Assembly: GCF_015832195.1 (NCBI RefSeq)
Contig: NC_052020.1
Coordinates: 9,740,254-9,804,253 of the forward strand
From: Motacilla alba alba
Lineage: Eukaryota; Chordata; Aves; Passeriformes; Motacillidae
DNA length: 64,000 nt
Direction: 5' to 3'
In this document: positions 49,001-61,173 of the stretch, piece after piece
Layout: the number at the start of each line of letters is the position of its first letter
Position numbering within the stretch: position 1 is the first letter of the stretch
Translations under genes and position numbers: made by a program
The notes under the pieces: model-generated
What the model saw: only the letters and a program-made list of their open reading frames with translations
What the model was told of the DNA's origin: nothing
Database searches by the model: none

Positions 49001-50744
49001 TTCTCCCTGTGTGTCAGGGGCAGCTGTGCAGCACTGGCACATTCTGCTCATCTTGGAGAGATGATATCACTGGTTGGCCGTGGATTTTCCTTACATTCCT
49101 GTTATCCCTCAGCTGCAGGGACTTACCATCAGGGGTTCTGAAAAGTCAGGCAGGTTCCCAACCAGCAGCCCAGCCGCGGTGCAGATCGCCGCTGCCACGG
49201 AGCACAGCACCAGCACGGCCAGCGGCCACTCGGCGATCAGCTGCGAGTAACTGCAGGCAACAGGAGGAGAAAAAATGCAGCTGGTGAGATGCTTCTGCTC
49301 GAGCACAAAACCTGCTGCTGAGCCAATGAGCTGTGAGTAACAGGAAGAAAAAAATCAGGGTCTCTGGTTTGCACAGTTATTTACTGTGAAGCTTGGAGGC
49401 TCTAGTGCAGCTATTAATGGACATATTACACCTCTAACTGGATATTTGCAGGCAGCTCTAATTAACTTGGGTAATTACATTTTGCCTCTCTGCGTTTTCC
49501 AGCTTTTTCAATCAGAAATAATAAAAACCAGACTCTTGTGTCCTCAAGCAAAATGAAGCTTTAAACATTTAAGTTCAAAGATTGCATTTAGAAAGAGCCT
49601 CTTAATTTCCCCCGCCTTGTGCAATGTCAGCTGGTGGCTGCAGCAGTTTAGCCTACAGATTTCCAAACCAGACCCTGAGAAATCTTTGGATAATTCTGAA
49701 GAGTCCTTGAAGGTAACTGACCCAAGCAAGGCCACTGTCATTGGTCTAAATTAGTGTATTTAGCCACTGCTCTAAATTCATACATATTCACTGGAATACA
49801 TTCCATTTTAATGATGTATCACAAAATTCTGATGACATCAAAACCCTTCCAGGGAAGCAGCTCACTCTGGCCCAAGTATTATTTGCCAGTTACTTTTGTT
49901 CTTAAGGAGCTTGTGTAAAATTTTCTATCCAAGTTCTGTTTTTCCTTTGGGACAAACTGTATCACATACAGGATGATCTATGAAAGTTACTCTCCCACAT
50001 TTTTTAGCAGTGCAAGTTTTACTGTGTCAAGATTTTTGTCTTCCTCAGAAATATCAGTTGAAATGGAAGATAGCAGAATGTGTTCCTGCTCTGGTTTGGC
50101 AGGCTAGTTCTTTTGTGTTCTGATGTACTTCTCAAATATAAGAAATTCTTTGTTCAAAAATAGCTGACAAATATTTGTGAAGGCAAGTGAAATAGTTATG
50201 AACTTTATCTGAGATGGAATGCTTCTCCTTGCTTGGTCTTTTGCCCCTTTTGTCTGGGACTCCACCAGAGCTATTTCAGAATTAGAAACCATCACAAGCA
50301 CTTCAAGCAGCTTTTCTCATGACTTTTGATTTTTTTGTTATTTTGCCTTTTTTTTTTTTTTTTTCAATTTACAATTGCCTTATCAAGTTTGTTTTCATAG
50401 ACAAAGTCTTCACTATAAAAATGAACAAAACTGCTCTTTACTCATTAGAGTACCTAATTTCTGGAGGTGTTTTGCACATTTCCATGTCCAATTACCAGAA
50501 AAAAAAGTACAAAGAAAATCAGCTGCAGTTGCTGATGTCAGAAGGTGCTTATCCAAACCACTCAGAAGCAATAGTTTACAAAAGTCAGATTTTAAACAGA
50601 AGTAGAAGGTAATAAAATTATTTTAATTTTGACAAATGTATTTAAAATTTTCTGTCTTTTGAAAAGATGAGTTTATTTCATGGATGGGCTCTTTTCCTTA
50701 TTGCTCCTCTGACAGGACAAGCTGGATTAATCTTACACACACAA

Positions 50745-50837
<93 letters not shown>

Positions 50838-53800
50838 GAGACACATATAGAATTATATATATATATGTATAAAGCTACTGTATGGGTTAGAGCCAGGCAC
50901 CTGCCCAAGAACAGCTTCTGAGACAGTGTTACTATTCATTAATGCAGGTTAAATTGATCTCACAAGCAAATGGAGATTTTTCCAAGGAGTGGAAAGCCCC
51001 AGGAGCGCTGACCTCGCCTCTGGAGCCGGGCCTGCTGGGATGTCACCAGCAGTAGCACTCTGCTTCTCCTAATAGCAGGACAGGAGAGCACTGATCACAG
51101 GGTACAAGGACAGGAAGCTTTTGCTGTTAAACATACCTTTTTGGCATCCTGAAAGCTTTGTCATGTCTGCAGACAGAAAGGAAAAAAGATGTGTTCGTTT
51201 ATTATTTTCCTGGGAAGCCCAGTGCTGGGCTGATCCCTGAGCAGGTTAACCCTTGCAGCACTGTAAGCACCAAGGTGAGCCAGTGCTGACATAGTTCTGT
51301 CACTGTGTGAATTAGTTTAATGAATAATAGAGCCTTTTCCTCTCCCATTTTGACCAAACAGGATGGGAAGCCGTGTAGTCACTCCTCCTTTTGTCCCTCT
51401 CAGAAAACCCTCCAGAGAGTACTGGACATTAGCAATGCAGTCCTAGAGAAATCCCACTGCAGATCTCATCCATTAAAATCTTATCTGGTTTAAGTGCTTT
51501 TCCTGCACTTCCTAAAGTGTTTCTTGACAAAAGCAAACCTCTTTTTCAAATCTCATGAGCTGGGGTAGCAACAGCTATAGATAGTTTTTATTTTCTCTTT
51601 TGTTCAGCTCACCAAAAAGGTGACTCATTTGTTTCCTGGGTCCCTCCAAAGGCTGTCTTTTCAGGCCATAAGAGCAGAAAGCCAGTGGAGCTGCTAAAAA
51701 TATTCTATTTGGATTTTCTTCACAGAGGAGCATTTGTCACTCCTACTTGAAGGGCTCTAAGAGGGGAAATAAAGAAGCCTTCCCCAGGCGATCCAACGTT
51801 TGTTAATTAATCCCTGAGGACAAGCCTTCCACCAGCATCCTGTCAGAAAAGCTGCATTTTGTTGGGTCAGGTATCTCCAGGACCTTGTGTTCTGCTCTCT
51901 CTTTCTGCACTGAAACGTCCCCTTGAAACACGCCCCAGTCTGGCCCAGCCTTGGCTTGGTCACAGCTTCCAGAAAACTGCTCCCACCTCCTTCCACAGCT
52001 GTGCCAGGCTCTGCTCAGCCAGCGCTCCCTCCTCCTCTCACCCTCCTACAGTCCTGCTTAGACTGGGAGAAGGTCCTGCTGCACTCCACTATCTGTGTTG
52101 GGCAGATGGTCCCCCCTCCTTGCAGCAGCCAACCGGGGACCTTGAGGCAGCTCATCCTTCCTAGCCTTGTTATGAGTGGGAGGAATGGAAAAGCAGTGGA
52201 GGAGAGCTCCCCATGGCAGAGTCACTCCGGGTGGCTCATGTAATAAATGGTTCTGTGTTTTGCTCGTCACGCTAATGCTCTGTAGATTCGGGACAGAGAG
52301 GAGCAGAGCAAAAGCCTCCCCAGATTATCAAAGCGAGGTCTCTCTCCAGCAGTACACTGCCCATCCTGTGCTAATTCCCTCACAATAGCTCTTCAAGCAG
52401 ATTTGCTTGGATTAAAAACCTCATTCTGGCATTATTATGTTATCACTTTTCTGACTGCTGGTGCTGCACACTCTGCCAGGGATTTACAATCTAGTTGTGC
52501 ATCCTACTTAAATAACCTGTTACAGGGGACGTGGTTGGCAATTTTGTTGATAGCATTTGAGTGAAAAAGGATCCAGAAAAAGGATCCAGGAAAACGATTC
52601 AGAAAAAATCGTTTGACTGCAGTTCCTCTACACAAACACAAGCAAATTAAATCCTGTGTAAATAGCTGGAAAATGAGACTCTAAAGGGCCTTTGTGCTTA
52701 ACACTGCAATGCTGTACACAGGCAAGAAAGGAATCCTGTGCCATCTTTTATCAGGATTCAGTGGCTACGGCTACAGCAGTGAAGGGATCATGATCTCTTG
52801 TGCCAAGAGTAGACCCTAAAAGGCACACTCGGGAGGAAGGATGGTGCTGGCTGGAAGGAGCAGAGGTTATAGCTCAGGCTGTTGTTACCCAGGCACTGCA
52901 CACAAATGGATTCTGTCATGGACAACAAAGAATTCATACACTGGTTGCTGCCCAACCTGGAAAGCCAAATAATGTTCCCCCCTTTTGTATCTCTCACCGC
53001 TCAGCTGTAGCCAGCATCTATTACCCTCTGCTGCCACTCCCTTCCAGCACTGGCAGCAGCTTCTGTGAGGGCAGGAAAAGAACGAATTCTGTTCCCACCA
53101 CTGAGAACTCTGCTAAGCTGGGTGGCTTGGAGTGCAAAGGGAGAAAGTACAGAGGTAAAGGAAGATGGGCCTGTTCACAGCAACATGACCTAGGAGTGAC
53201 TGAGTGACCTTGGCTTAAGCCAGCCACTCCCTTGAGAAGGAAATCCCACCTCTCCCTGGCATGGGAATGGCAGCTCTCTGTACACCACACAGAGGTAGAG
53301 AGCAAACCGGATCCTTCCATGTGTTTTGGAGCAGCTGCTGCCCCGAGCTGAAGAGCAAACCCATGTTTCGTCCATCGCAGCTCAGCCCGTGCTCATCCCT
53401 CCCACTTCCCCCCAGGGAGTCTGGAAGATGCTCTTGAGCCGCCCTCCCTGTGCCTCTTACCTGACTGTGACAACGTGATGTTGCACCGGCCGCCGCTGCC
53501 CGGGGGACCACTGCTTCCAGGGCGTTTCCGAGGCCTCGCGGTGGGAGGCTGGCACAAGATCACCGCTGGAAAGGTGGGAACACAGCACGGGCCTCTCGCC
53601 GTGCCCGGGGAGCGAGGGCAGGCCGTAGCTGCCTCGGGACTCCTCCTGGTTGCAGGGGTAATATGGGTGGTGCTGCTGTGAGTCCTGTGAGCTTGATGGC
53701 ACCTGGCCGTTGGACTGGGTGGAGACTGGCCCAAGTGTGTGGCTGGAGGAGGGCAGGTTGTCTTCTCCCAGCCCAGGGGATGCAGGAATGGGGCAGTGAT

Positions 53801-56800
53801 GGACTGGGCAGATTTTTTCCCAGGAAGTGCCACTGTAGCTGAGCTCAGCATTCCCAATCTCTGGCATGGCAAGGCAGGTCTGACAAGGTCCTGCATTTTG
53901 TTTTTCCCTATGAGAGAAATGAAGGGGAAGGTTAAATGGGAGAGGTTGAAAGGCTGCACTGGGGAGTTGCATCCCAAGAACTGGAGATGCTCACAGGCCT
54001 CCCACATAACACAAATGTCAAACCTCACCCACTGTATCCTGTACCAGGAGTCTGCCTAAGGGCTGAACTGGATTATGCTTTTTATAAAGACATCCGTGAC
54101 TCATTCAGAGATCCCAAGTGATGGAGAATCCAGTAATCATCCTTTGTGTGTGTTGCTCCAAAAGTTTGAAAAATTGGGTAATATCCCACCCAAAAATTCT
54201 CTGGAATATTTCACTGTGGCAGGGGGGATCCTAACTCAGGACCCAGAGAAATTACAGGGGTCAGGACAAACAGAAGCCAAAGGAATCTGCATGTGAAGAA
54301 GCCACTCAATTATCTGCACTCCTTGGGAGGATTAATTAGTGTGATTGCTCTGCAGGAGGATTGGCACTGCTCCATGTTGGGTCAGCAGGAGAGTGAGTCA
54401 TCCCTGGCACTGACACAGCTGAGCAGTGAACCTGAGGGCTGTGACATCTAACAAGGCTTCAGCCTCCAGCCTGCACATTCCTTAATGGATCCCATGTCCT
54501 GCATGCTTCACTGGGCTCTTCAGGAACTTTTTAGACACACATCTCCCAAGGATGACAGCAACAAATTTTATTGGTCTTACCTTGTAGGAAGGGGATGGAC
54601 TGGGATCTCTATAGATCCTTTGAAACTTGACTGTCCTCTGGCTGCTGAATTTACTTAGACAAAACATTTGCAGACTCCAGTTCCCAAGTAGTGAGGTGTC
54701 TGCAGGATAGGCTTTCTTCTCTCCAAGGAATGTAAATTATTTCATTCCTATAGTTCTTGATTTATGGAGCCTGAGAGGTTTTGCTAGCTTGGAGAAAGTT
54801 TGAATAATACTTTGAGGGATTGCTTAGTATGTATGACACCAAAAATCCCTTCACACAGAATAGACCGAGGTCCTTCTGACCCCAAAAATGCTTTAGGAAT
54901 TACTGTCCCAAGAGATGCAAACACCAGCAGTTTCTGGTCCTTGTTCAGAGCACGTGCCATGGTCTCTTTCAGCTGAATTATGTGTCTTGCTGCAGTGCCT
55001 GGCATCCAGGATTAAGGACAAGCAGTTCAGGCCAGCCAGACTCACAAAGTGTCTCAAGTCATCAAAGAATTATGAGTGTTGGAGCAAGACTGCAGTGAGA
55101 TGAACTTTAGCCTAAGGCACCTGGTGTGATGTGGGAAAAAAATGAAGGTAAAAAGTTGGGGAGAGGATTTTTTTTTATATTTTGGAGAGTCCTTCTCATT
55201 TATTTTTCTCACAGCTTTGGAAAAGGGCAGAATTTTAGTGATTACATGTCTCTGGAATTGCACCCAAAGTTAACTGGCATGACATTATTAAAGACAAAAG
55301 AATCTGGAGAATACTATTAACTCAGTATTGCTTGAAAATGGCTATTTTTTCCAGAAAGCAGGACATATTTGCCTTGGCAGTCTGTGCTGTGTACTTTCCA
55401 ACATCAGCTGAGTTTATCAACACTGATAAACTATATTTCATGATTGTATAAAATGGGCTTATTTCATTAAAACTATTACAGCAGTCATGTTTGGGGTAGC
55501 AGTTGCACCACTGCCGATGAGGACACCCATGGCACAGGCATCACCTGCACACTGTACTAGTCCTGTACAGTAGCTTCACCTGCACACTGTACTAGTCCAG
55601 GGACCAGTAACAGAGAAATCTTGCCTGATTTAGCACCATCCAATGCTACATTTAGTTTCTAAGGCTAAATAAAGAAAGCTGCAGCAGTTACAGACACAGA
55701 TAGCACATTCCTGGGTCCTGACTTCAGAAACCATAATTGATGTGCAAATGCAAAGTAGCTGGAAAGAAGTAAGTGTCTGTGCTGAAGCAGGTGCCAGAAA
55801 ACCAGCAGACAGGTGTGTGCACACACCTTATCTCACCTCAGTGAGATAAGGTTGTCCCCAGCAGTTCCAGTGCTCATTTGCCACTAAGCTGCAATCAAGG
55901 TACTGGTAAGACTTGAGCTGGTTCAATACAGCAAGAGGGAGAGCAGCTGGCAAAGCAGAGGCTCCTGAACTGTGACAGTGATATCCCAGTCACCCACAGA
56001 ACTTGTCAAATAACACCAACAATAGGCTTGAAGTCCTAGCTGTCCTGTCCCAGGTGGATTAGTGACAGGATTACCTGGCCTTTCAAGCGTGCGATTTGTG
56101 TTAGAGCTCTGTGTAAAGGTAGTTCACAACAGGAGACTCCACACTTGTCATATATGAGATTACAAACGCAGAGCCAGCAAAGCTGCTCAGGAGATGCAAT
56201 CTGAAATCTTGTTTGGGGTTCTTAGAGCTCATCAGAGCCGTTCCTGCACAGGGAGGGATTCAGGTGCAGCACGGGGCAGGAGCGCTGCAGACAGACCAGG
56301 GAAAGATCAGGGTCTGTGGCAGTCAACACATAAAATGACACCTTCAATTAGTCCTTGCACTTCCCTACTAATTATAGTGGCAGCCTGATGGGAGGATGCT
56401 AAACCACCATGTCCCCTGCAGTGCTGGTGAGCTGCAGGGGCAGAGGTTGTTTGGGACGGCTGACCTGGAGGGTCCCTCCAGCCACACTCTCAAGCTTTCA
56501 GTGTAGATCATCCCGCTCTTCCCATGCGCTCAGTGACTTGTTTGCGGTTTGCAGTTTTGTACTGCGGGGAATTTTCATCAGAGAGCTGAGGTGATGGTAG
56601 TGCTATGCTTTGACAAGGTCTAGACCTTTTCTGACTCCCTTTTTGTTGCCTCTAAGTTATTCTTTTTCCTCGACCTTGATCCCATTGTTTTCCCTAGCTG
56701 CACACTTTAAATAGGTGATATTCTCCTACAGTGCATAATAATTCATAAAGACACCGCTGCACTGACATCTTGTGTTTTGGTGTTCCGACTATACCTGTAC

Positions 56801-59800
56801 TATATTTCATATCTTTTTTTCTTTTTCAAAGGAAAAGCAAAATTCTTATCCCTTTAAACTACTGTATCTGCACAGTAATCTGGGACCAGAGGCTTTTCAT
56901 GACTTAATTAGCCTGTCTGCCTCATCTGAGGGTGAGTATGTGACACTGGACTGAACAAAAGGGCTTTTACAAAATACACTTTGAACATGGTCAGGGAGAG
57001 GCAGGAGACCATGTGATGACAAATTCTTCCTCCACAAACCCCTCGGCTACAAAACCTCCTGGTGGGGAAAGCAGATGCCAAACTCTTGGATATCGCAGAT
57101 TGCCTCCGGGTTTTCTGCACATACGTTGGTAACGCTGAGTCTAATATTTCACACAAAATCACACTCTCTTTGTTTACCATCTTTGCTGTGAAATGCTGTC
57201 AAGTTCTGCTCTTCCCTTGCATGTCGTTTCCTAACTCAATCCCTGACCTGCTCAGTGACTTCAGATTCTGGAATAACTTTGTCAAGTTTGGATCATTCAC
57301 TCGTGACTTCTCTCCATTATCTCTTTCTCAGACTAAACAATTACAGCTCTGTCAATCACCCTCTGGATATGAGTTCCCTTATGCTCATCCCTCTCCAACT
57401 CCATGACAATGTGACCTTGGCTATCCACAATCTCCAGGGAAACCTGGATCTTGCAAATAATGATGGGTTTGGATAATCACTGCTGGCAGCTCAGCAGAGT
57501 TCGAGTCTCCACTTGCTGCTCTCCCAATTAGCTGTAGTGCTGGTGAGCTTAACCTTTGGTCTGCTGAGGTCTGCACCAGACACGTAGGCTGCTCCTTCTT
57601 TGCCTGAAACCATGTCGCTATTACTTTTCTGGGCCCTCAGGACCCTGAACTATGTTAGAAAAATGTTTCTGGGGATTTTTGATGTCTGTTTGCTGTCAGG
57701 CATGAGGAGAAGAGGGCAGAGCACCACACTGGACTCTGCTTGCCACACTGACACTAACAAAGACTTCTATTTTTAAGATTCATTCCCACTCTGGGCTGTG
57801 TCAGATATTTGATGTCTTTGGGATTAAATGAGCAGAAATGGTGTCTCGGCTGCAGAAAAGCCTACAGAGGCAGCTGACACCCTCCATATTCTTTTCAAGG
57901 CTCAGCTGGATGCGACCAGAGATATGCTGGGAAAGGAGAAAAGAAGGGGTGTAAGGGAAGGGATGGACTAGGGTTAACTGCTCCTGTTACCCACACCAGT
58001 GGGCTGTGTTGCTCTCACTGTTTGCTTCTCTGTCTCTTGCCCTGAGATGTCTAGACAGAATAATAATCCAAATTGTGGACCTGCCCAAGCCACTCTGAGT
58101 GCAGCAGTGCTTCTCTGAGATGAGTACCAGGGCACAAACACCCCACATTATGTGGGAGACCCAGCAAAAGGACTAGAGCTTCTTCCCACAAGGAAACAGG
58201 AGAGAGTCAGGATTTCTGAGGAGACAGTTTTCTGCTATTCCAGGTCTGCAGGGATGTGGGGCAGTGGTGGGATACAGGGCTTGTGGCAGGAGCCAAGGGC
58301 TGTATGTTGCCAGTCCACCCCCCTGGCAGGGATTATCTCCCTCTTCCAGAGACCAGCATCCTTCTGCCCCACAGAGAATGGCTGCAGAACCTGGCTTTAG
58401 GCTTTAGCTGCTCACTCAGCCCAGCAGGGTGGTTTACTGGAAACATGCCGTGTTGGCTTCTTGCTCCCAGCACATTCCCTTTAGGATGGTTTCGTTCTGC
58501 AGCACACAGAGCCCAGCTGGGGTGGAGGAAGCTTTGCAGGCAGGGAAACAGTAGCATACGGTCACCTTCCTTTTCCTAAGCGACTCCAGTTTTTGGCTCT
58601 CCCTGGTCTTGCTGTCCCGCCCAAGCCACAGCAGCAGGGGAGCACATGAGGTTCTGAGAGGGTAATGGGCCAAAAATATTCAGCCTTTTGCAGGAATGGC
58701 ACCTTTCTCTGTTTCTCTAATTCCACCCTCGTCACCAAACCCATTTCTATAAACACTGCATTTTTTTAATAGATCATTTCCCTCTTTGCATACTAAAGAG
58801 AGGATCAAGAAAAGCACTTTGCATATGAAAGATGGGAAACACCTACCGAGTGAATGGAGCTGTCTGATGCCTGACTCAAACTACAACTTGCCAGAGGAGT
58901 CTCAAGGGGGAATAAAAACAAGGAGAAAAATGGCAGAAGTCTGTACCTTGCCTACAACCAGAGCCCTTTTTCATCAAGAACCTTTGCTCAATTAGACATT
59001 AAGTGCCACAAAATTTCAGTAATTAAAAAAAAAAGCTAGTTTGTTTCTCTTTCTCCTTTTTTTCCTTCCTCTAGCAGAGTTTTGTTTGCATATCATATGT
59101 ACAAGTGTTCCCCAATGAAAAAGAAATATGAATTCTTTCTGGATTAAATCCATGTGCTGTAGGTCAGCTTCCATCTAGACTAATAGCTTTTTCCTGGAGA
59201 GCTGTAAATGACTTTTTAAGAATATGCTTTTATAATGGAATTTAAATTTCTCTTTGAACATACCACCAGCAAAACTGCAGTGGAGCTCTTGAGAAAAAGA
59301 GCTTTTTTCCTTGTATTTTCTAAGGAGATAAGAATGCCCTTTCCCTGGGATTAGGGAAGGGTTCATTGCGTTTCACTGTCACCTCGTTATCCAGCTCCCT
59401 GTCTCCCTGACAGGGAGAGACAGGCACTCCTGAGCAATCCATCTCCTCCTCTGGCTGCGGCAAATCCTTGTGCACGGAACAATTCCTGCAGAGTTCTTTT
59501 GTTTTGCTTTTTCAGTCTAGCAGCAGGATCGTGCATACCCTTGAGAAGACCTACAGTTTTTTTGTTAGTGAGACTCCCGAGTATGTTAAATCATCCTGAA
59601 AAATTAATGAGACTGCAAAACTCTGCTTCCCACATAGTCTGCCAGGAAAAGTTTAGTTTTCTAAACCTTTCCACTGACTCGTGCAAACAGCCTTACCTTC
59701 ACGCCAGGCAGCTGCTGCTGCTGCTGTGGGTACAGGTGTTTGTGCTGGGATAGAGCCAGACATGGAGGGCTCAAGGTTCCCATCCAGCCTTCAGTGCCAG

Positions 59801-61173
59801 AACAGCTCTGTCTGCACTGGGAAAATCATGTTTGCCAAGCCTTGTTTTGAAGAAAAAAAAAAAAAAAAAGGAGCAAAATGGAAAGGGAGAGGAAAAGAAA
59901 ATCCCCACCTTGGTGTCCCAGGCTGAAAGAGGCCAGGAGGAAGGTGGAGTTTTCTGACATCTGTGGTTTTTTGCTCATGCGGCAAGCATTGATGATGAAG
60001 AGCCTTGGCTAGGGCAGAGGGTGGAGACCACAGAGCTACGACTGAGTGAGCAGCAAGGGTGAAGTTCAAAACACACCTGTGTCAGGTGCCTTAACTTTCT
60101 GTAACTTACCTCTTGCAGGCTGCAGTGTTCATTTCAAGACCTGTCTGAATGGCCAAGGAGTACTCAGACAAGCAAAGAAAATGGCTCCAGCGACAGCTTA
60201 GCCCCCATTGAATGCGCAAGGTCTAAACCAGTGCTGGATTGTGTGAGAGTTGCTGAAGACAGACCCACAGGCACGGCAGCCTCTGGCCGGGGACATCAGA
60301 GCTGTCTGACGAGCAGTGAGTGCCCCGTCAGTGCTCCCGGGCGGGTGGGGCTCCCACAGCGTGAATATCCTGTAGCAGACAGAAATGGAACCTTTGGGCT
60401 TTCAGAAAGGATTTGTGTGCTGCTGACCTCGGGGTGTGCTCTGTCAACCAGAATCTGAAGAGCTTAGGTCTGTTGCCCTGGTCTAACGAATGCCAATGTA
60501 CTTGTGAATGTGGGATGGCTCCTTGCCCATGATTACGGGCTTGATGATGTTTTCAGAAAACGATGATTGTGGCTGCTAACCTGCCTTAAGACACCAGGTA
60601 AGGGAGCATATGGCACAAGGGGATGAGGGATGTGGAGCTTTATGGATGAGCTCTTTGGACTGAAATAAGTCTCTGTCTGAAACACGCTGAGCTTCCCAAC
60701 AATAGCTCTCCCGTTGCTGCAGAAGGGAGAGCACACCATGTTGCAGGATCGAAACCTGCCCGGGAGGCCAAACCAGGAAATCCCCCTGGCACGACTAGCT
60801 ATGCATGGTGTTCCTGGCCCCAGGGCAGGAGCAACCAGGACCCCGGCTGGGCAGCCCACATCGCCAGAGCCCGAATCGCGGGTGGGCAGCTGGGCAGGCA
60901 GCGAGGCACTCCGTCTGCACTCCCGGTGGGAGGACGGGACACACCTCGGCGGGACTGGGGGGCCCTGGTTCCAGGAAAACACGGTGACAACCTCGTGACT
61001 TCCACACACAGAACCGGGGGTGGCGGCAGGGCGGCAGTTCCCACCCGCCGGGGCACCGGCTCCGCGCCCCTGTCCCGATCCCGCAGCTCCTACCTGGGCG
61101 AGGCGGGGTCGCGACCGCGGCGCGTCCCCTCGGGCCGCGGCTCCCGGGGCGGCGAGGCGGGCGCGGCCTCCAT
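42658..61173 (-). CDS. DISP2: Dispatched homolog 2, RND-type membrane protein, 8 coding exons, 1477 aa
   Basis: Member of the Dispatched/Patched family of 12-TM proteins with a sterol-sensing domain. DISP1 releases cholesterol-modified Hedgehog; the role of DISP2 is less certain. Exons, 5' to 3': 61094–61173, 53461–53907, 51137–51166, 49127–49250, 48189–48304, 47804–47922, 46791–46888, 42658–46077. They sum to 4434 nt and all phases join. Layout: disordered Ser/Pro/His-rich N-terminus (1–185), TM1 about 195–217, first extracellular domain to about 514, sterol-sensing domain TM2–TM6 about 515–670, TM7 about 728–744, second extracellular domain to about 990, TM8–TM12 about 994–1140, and a cytosolic tail of about 330 residues ending SGYNS. 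TM4 has CANHTF where DISP1 has ADD; TM10 keeps GLSVDF (Asp1059). No break was seen. Slightly longer than human DISP2 (about 1401). Confidence 0.97.
46153..46268. repeat. (CCTGT)n–(CCTCT)n pentanucleotide repeat in DISP2 intron 7
   Basis: About seven CCTGT units pass into about fourteen to sixteen CCTCT units. On the transcribed (minus) strand it is a pure purine/G-rich tract beginning about 75 nt upstream of the last-exon acceptor. Confidence 0.97.
46791..46888 (-). CDS. DISP2: DISP2 coding exon 7 (residues 306–338)
   Basis: Encodes KSYSQLVFMSTTAGSLWNLQ then AIQSMCQMEQDK. Acceptor TTATTTCAG, donor GTCAGT. The LWNLxAIxSMC block is shared by DISP1 and DISP2. Confidence 0.96.
47804..47922 (-). 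CDS. DISP2: DISP2 coding exon 6 (residues 266–305)
   Basis: Encodes YDDLGIGRGQKAAQGEQAAR then RRMVETIYGADGFFCGPP. FFCGPP followed by EKSYSQLVFMST in exon 7 is diagnostic of DISP2. Acceptor CTCTTGCTAG, donor GTGACT. Supported mainly by this motif, splice sites and phase. Confidence 0.92.
48189..48304 (-). CDS. DISP2: DISP2 coding exon 5 (residues 228–265)
   Basis: Encodes GFEPRDTDIGRKLIVWRNIE then TGYKKTLSLSPYAKKK. FEPRxTxIG is a Dispatched-family landmark. Acceptor TTGGTGCAG, donor GTATTT. Confidence 0.96.
48472..48550. repeat. (TTTCCC)n hexanucleotide repeat in DISP2 intron 4
   Basis: About twelve TTTCCC units, nearly perfect. The transcribed strand reads GGGAAA repeats. It lies about 170 nt upstream of the exon 5 acceptor. 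Confidence 0.97.
49127..49250 (-). CDS. DISP2: DISP2 coding exon 4 (residues 186–227), TM1
   Basis: Encodes YSQLIAEWPLAVLVLCSVAA then GLLVGNLPDFSEPLM: the first membrane segment and the start of the first extracellular domain. Acceptor GCCTGCAG, donor GTAAGT. Confidence 0.96.
50733..50873. repeat. Compound (CA)n(TA)n microsatellite in DISP2 intron 3
   Basis: CA repeats pass into a long TA tract with one GTGT interruption, then CACACA again and another short TA tract. The TA core is self-complementary and could extrude as a cruciform. Confidence 0.97.
51137..51166 (-). CDS. DISP2: DISP2 30-nt micro-exon 3 (residues 176–185)
   Basis: Encodes RHDKAFRMPK, which joins to SYSQLIAEWP of exon 4 exactly as in mammalian DISP2 (AFxMPKSYSQLIAEWP). 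Acceptor TCTGTCTGCAG, donor GTATGT. It is phase-neutral (30 nt), so skipping would keep the frame, but would remove the basic residues just before TM1. Confidence 0.92.
53461..53907 (-). CDS. DISP2: DISP2 coding exon 2 (residues 27–175)
   Basis: Disordered cytosolic region rich in Ser, Pro and His (SSSQDSQQHHPYYPC; RRPVQHHVVTV). The 'VQHHVV' ending matches mammalian DISP2. Acceptor TCTCTCATAG, donor GTAAGA. The 7.2-kb intron 1 separates it from exon 1. Confidence 0.92.
55541..55598. repeat. Short tandem duplication, 35-bp period
   Basis: The 23-base word starting TCACCTGCACACTGTACTAG occurs at 55541–55563 and again, identical, at 55576–55598, separated by 12 bases. A recent local duplication. 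Confidence 0.95.
55811..55852. repeat. Overlapping palindromes with paired GATA sites
   Basis: Bases 55811–55828 are the perfect 18-bp palindrome AGGTGTGTGCACACACCT. It overlaps by 4 bases a perfect 12-bp inverted repeat, 55825–55836 (ACCTTATCTCAC) against 55841–55852 (GTGAGATAAGGT), with loop CTCA. Each arm of the second contains AGATAAG, the consensus for GATA factors, in opposite orientations. It could be a paired transcription-factor site or a DNA/RNA hairpin; binding is inferred. Confidence 0.9.
61094..61173 (-). CDS. DISP2: DISP2 coding exon 1 (residues 1–26)
   Basis: Encodes MEAAPASPPREPRPEGTRRG then RDPASP, with the ATG in GGCCATGG context and donor GTAGGA. Its two trailing bases AG plus G of exon 2 make Arg27. 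The start was chosen because this phase joins exon 2; no homology is expected in this disordered end. Confidence 0.82.

Larger units (their letters stand above)
53908..61093 (-). other. DISP2: DISP2 intron 1 (7.2 kb)
   Basis: Bounded by the donor GTAGGA after exon 1 and the acceptor TCATAG before exon 2. No other exon was recognised on either strand. It contains the palindrome pair at 55811–55852, a 35-bp-period duplication at 55541–55598 and a poly(A) run near 59853–59868. As the first intron of a neuronal gene it is a natural place for enhancers. Confidence 0.85.

Noticed and set aside
53393..54028. 211-codon minus-strand frame overlapping DISP2 exon 2
   Set aside because: A different frame from the one that joins exons 1 and 3; the retained frame ends in VQHHVV, which matches mammalian DISP2.
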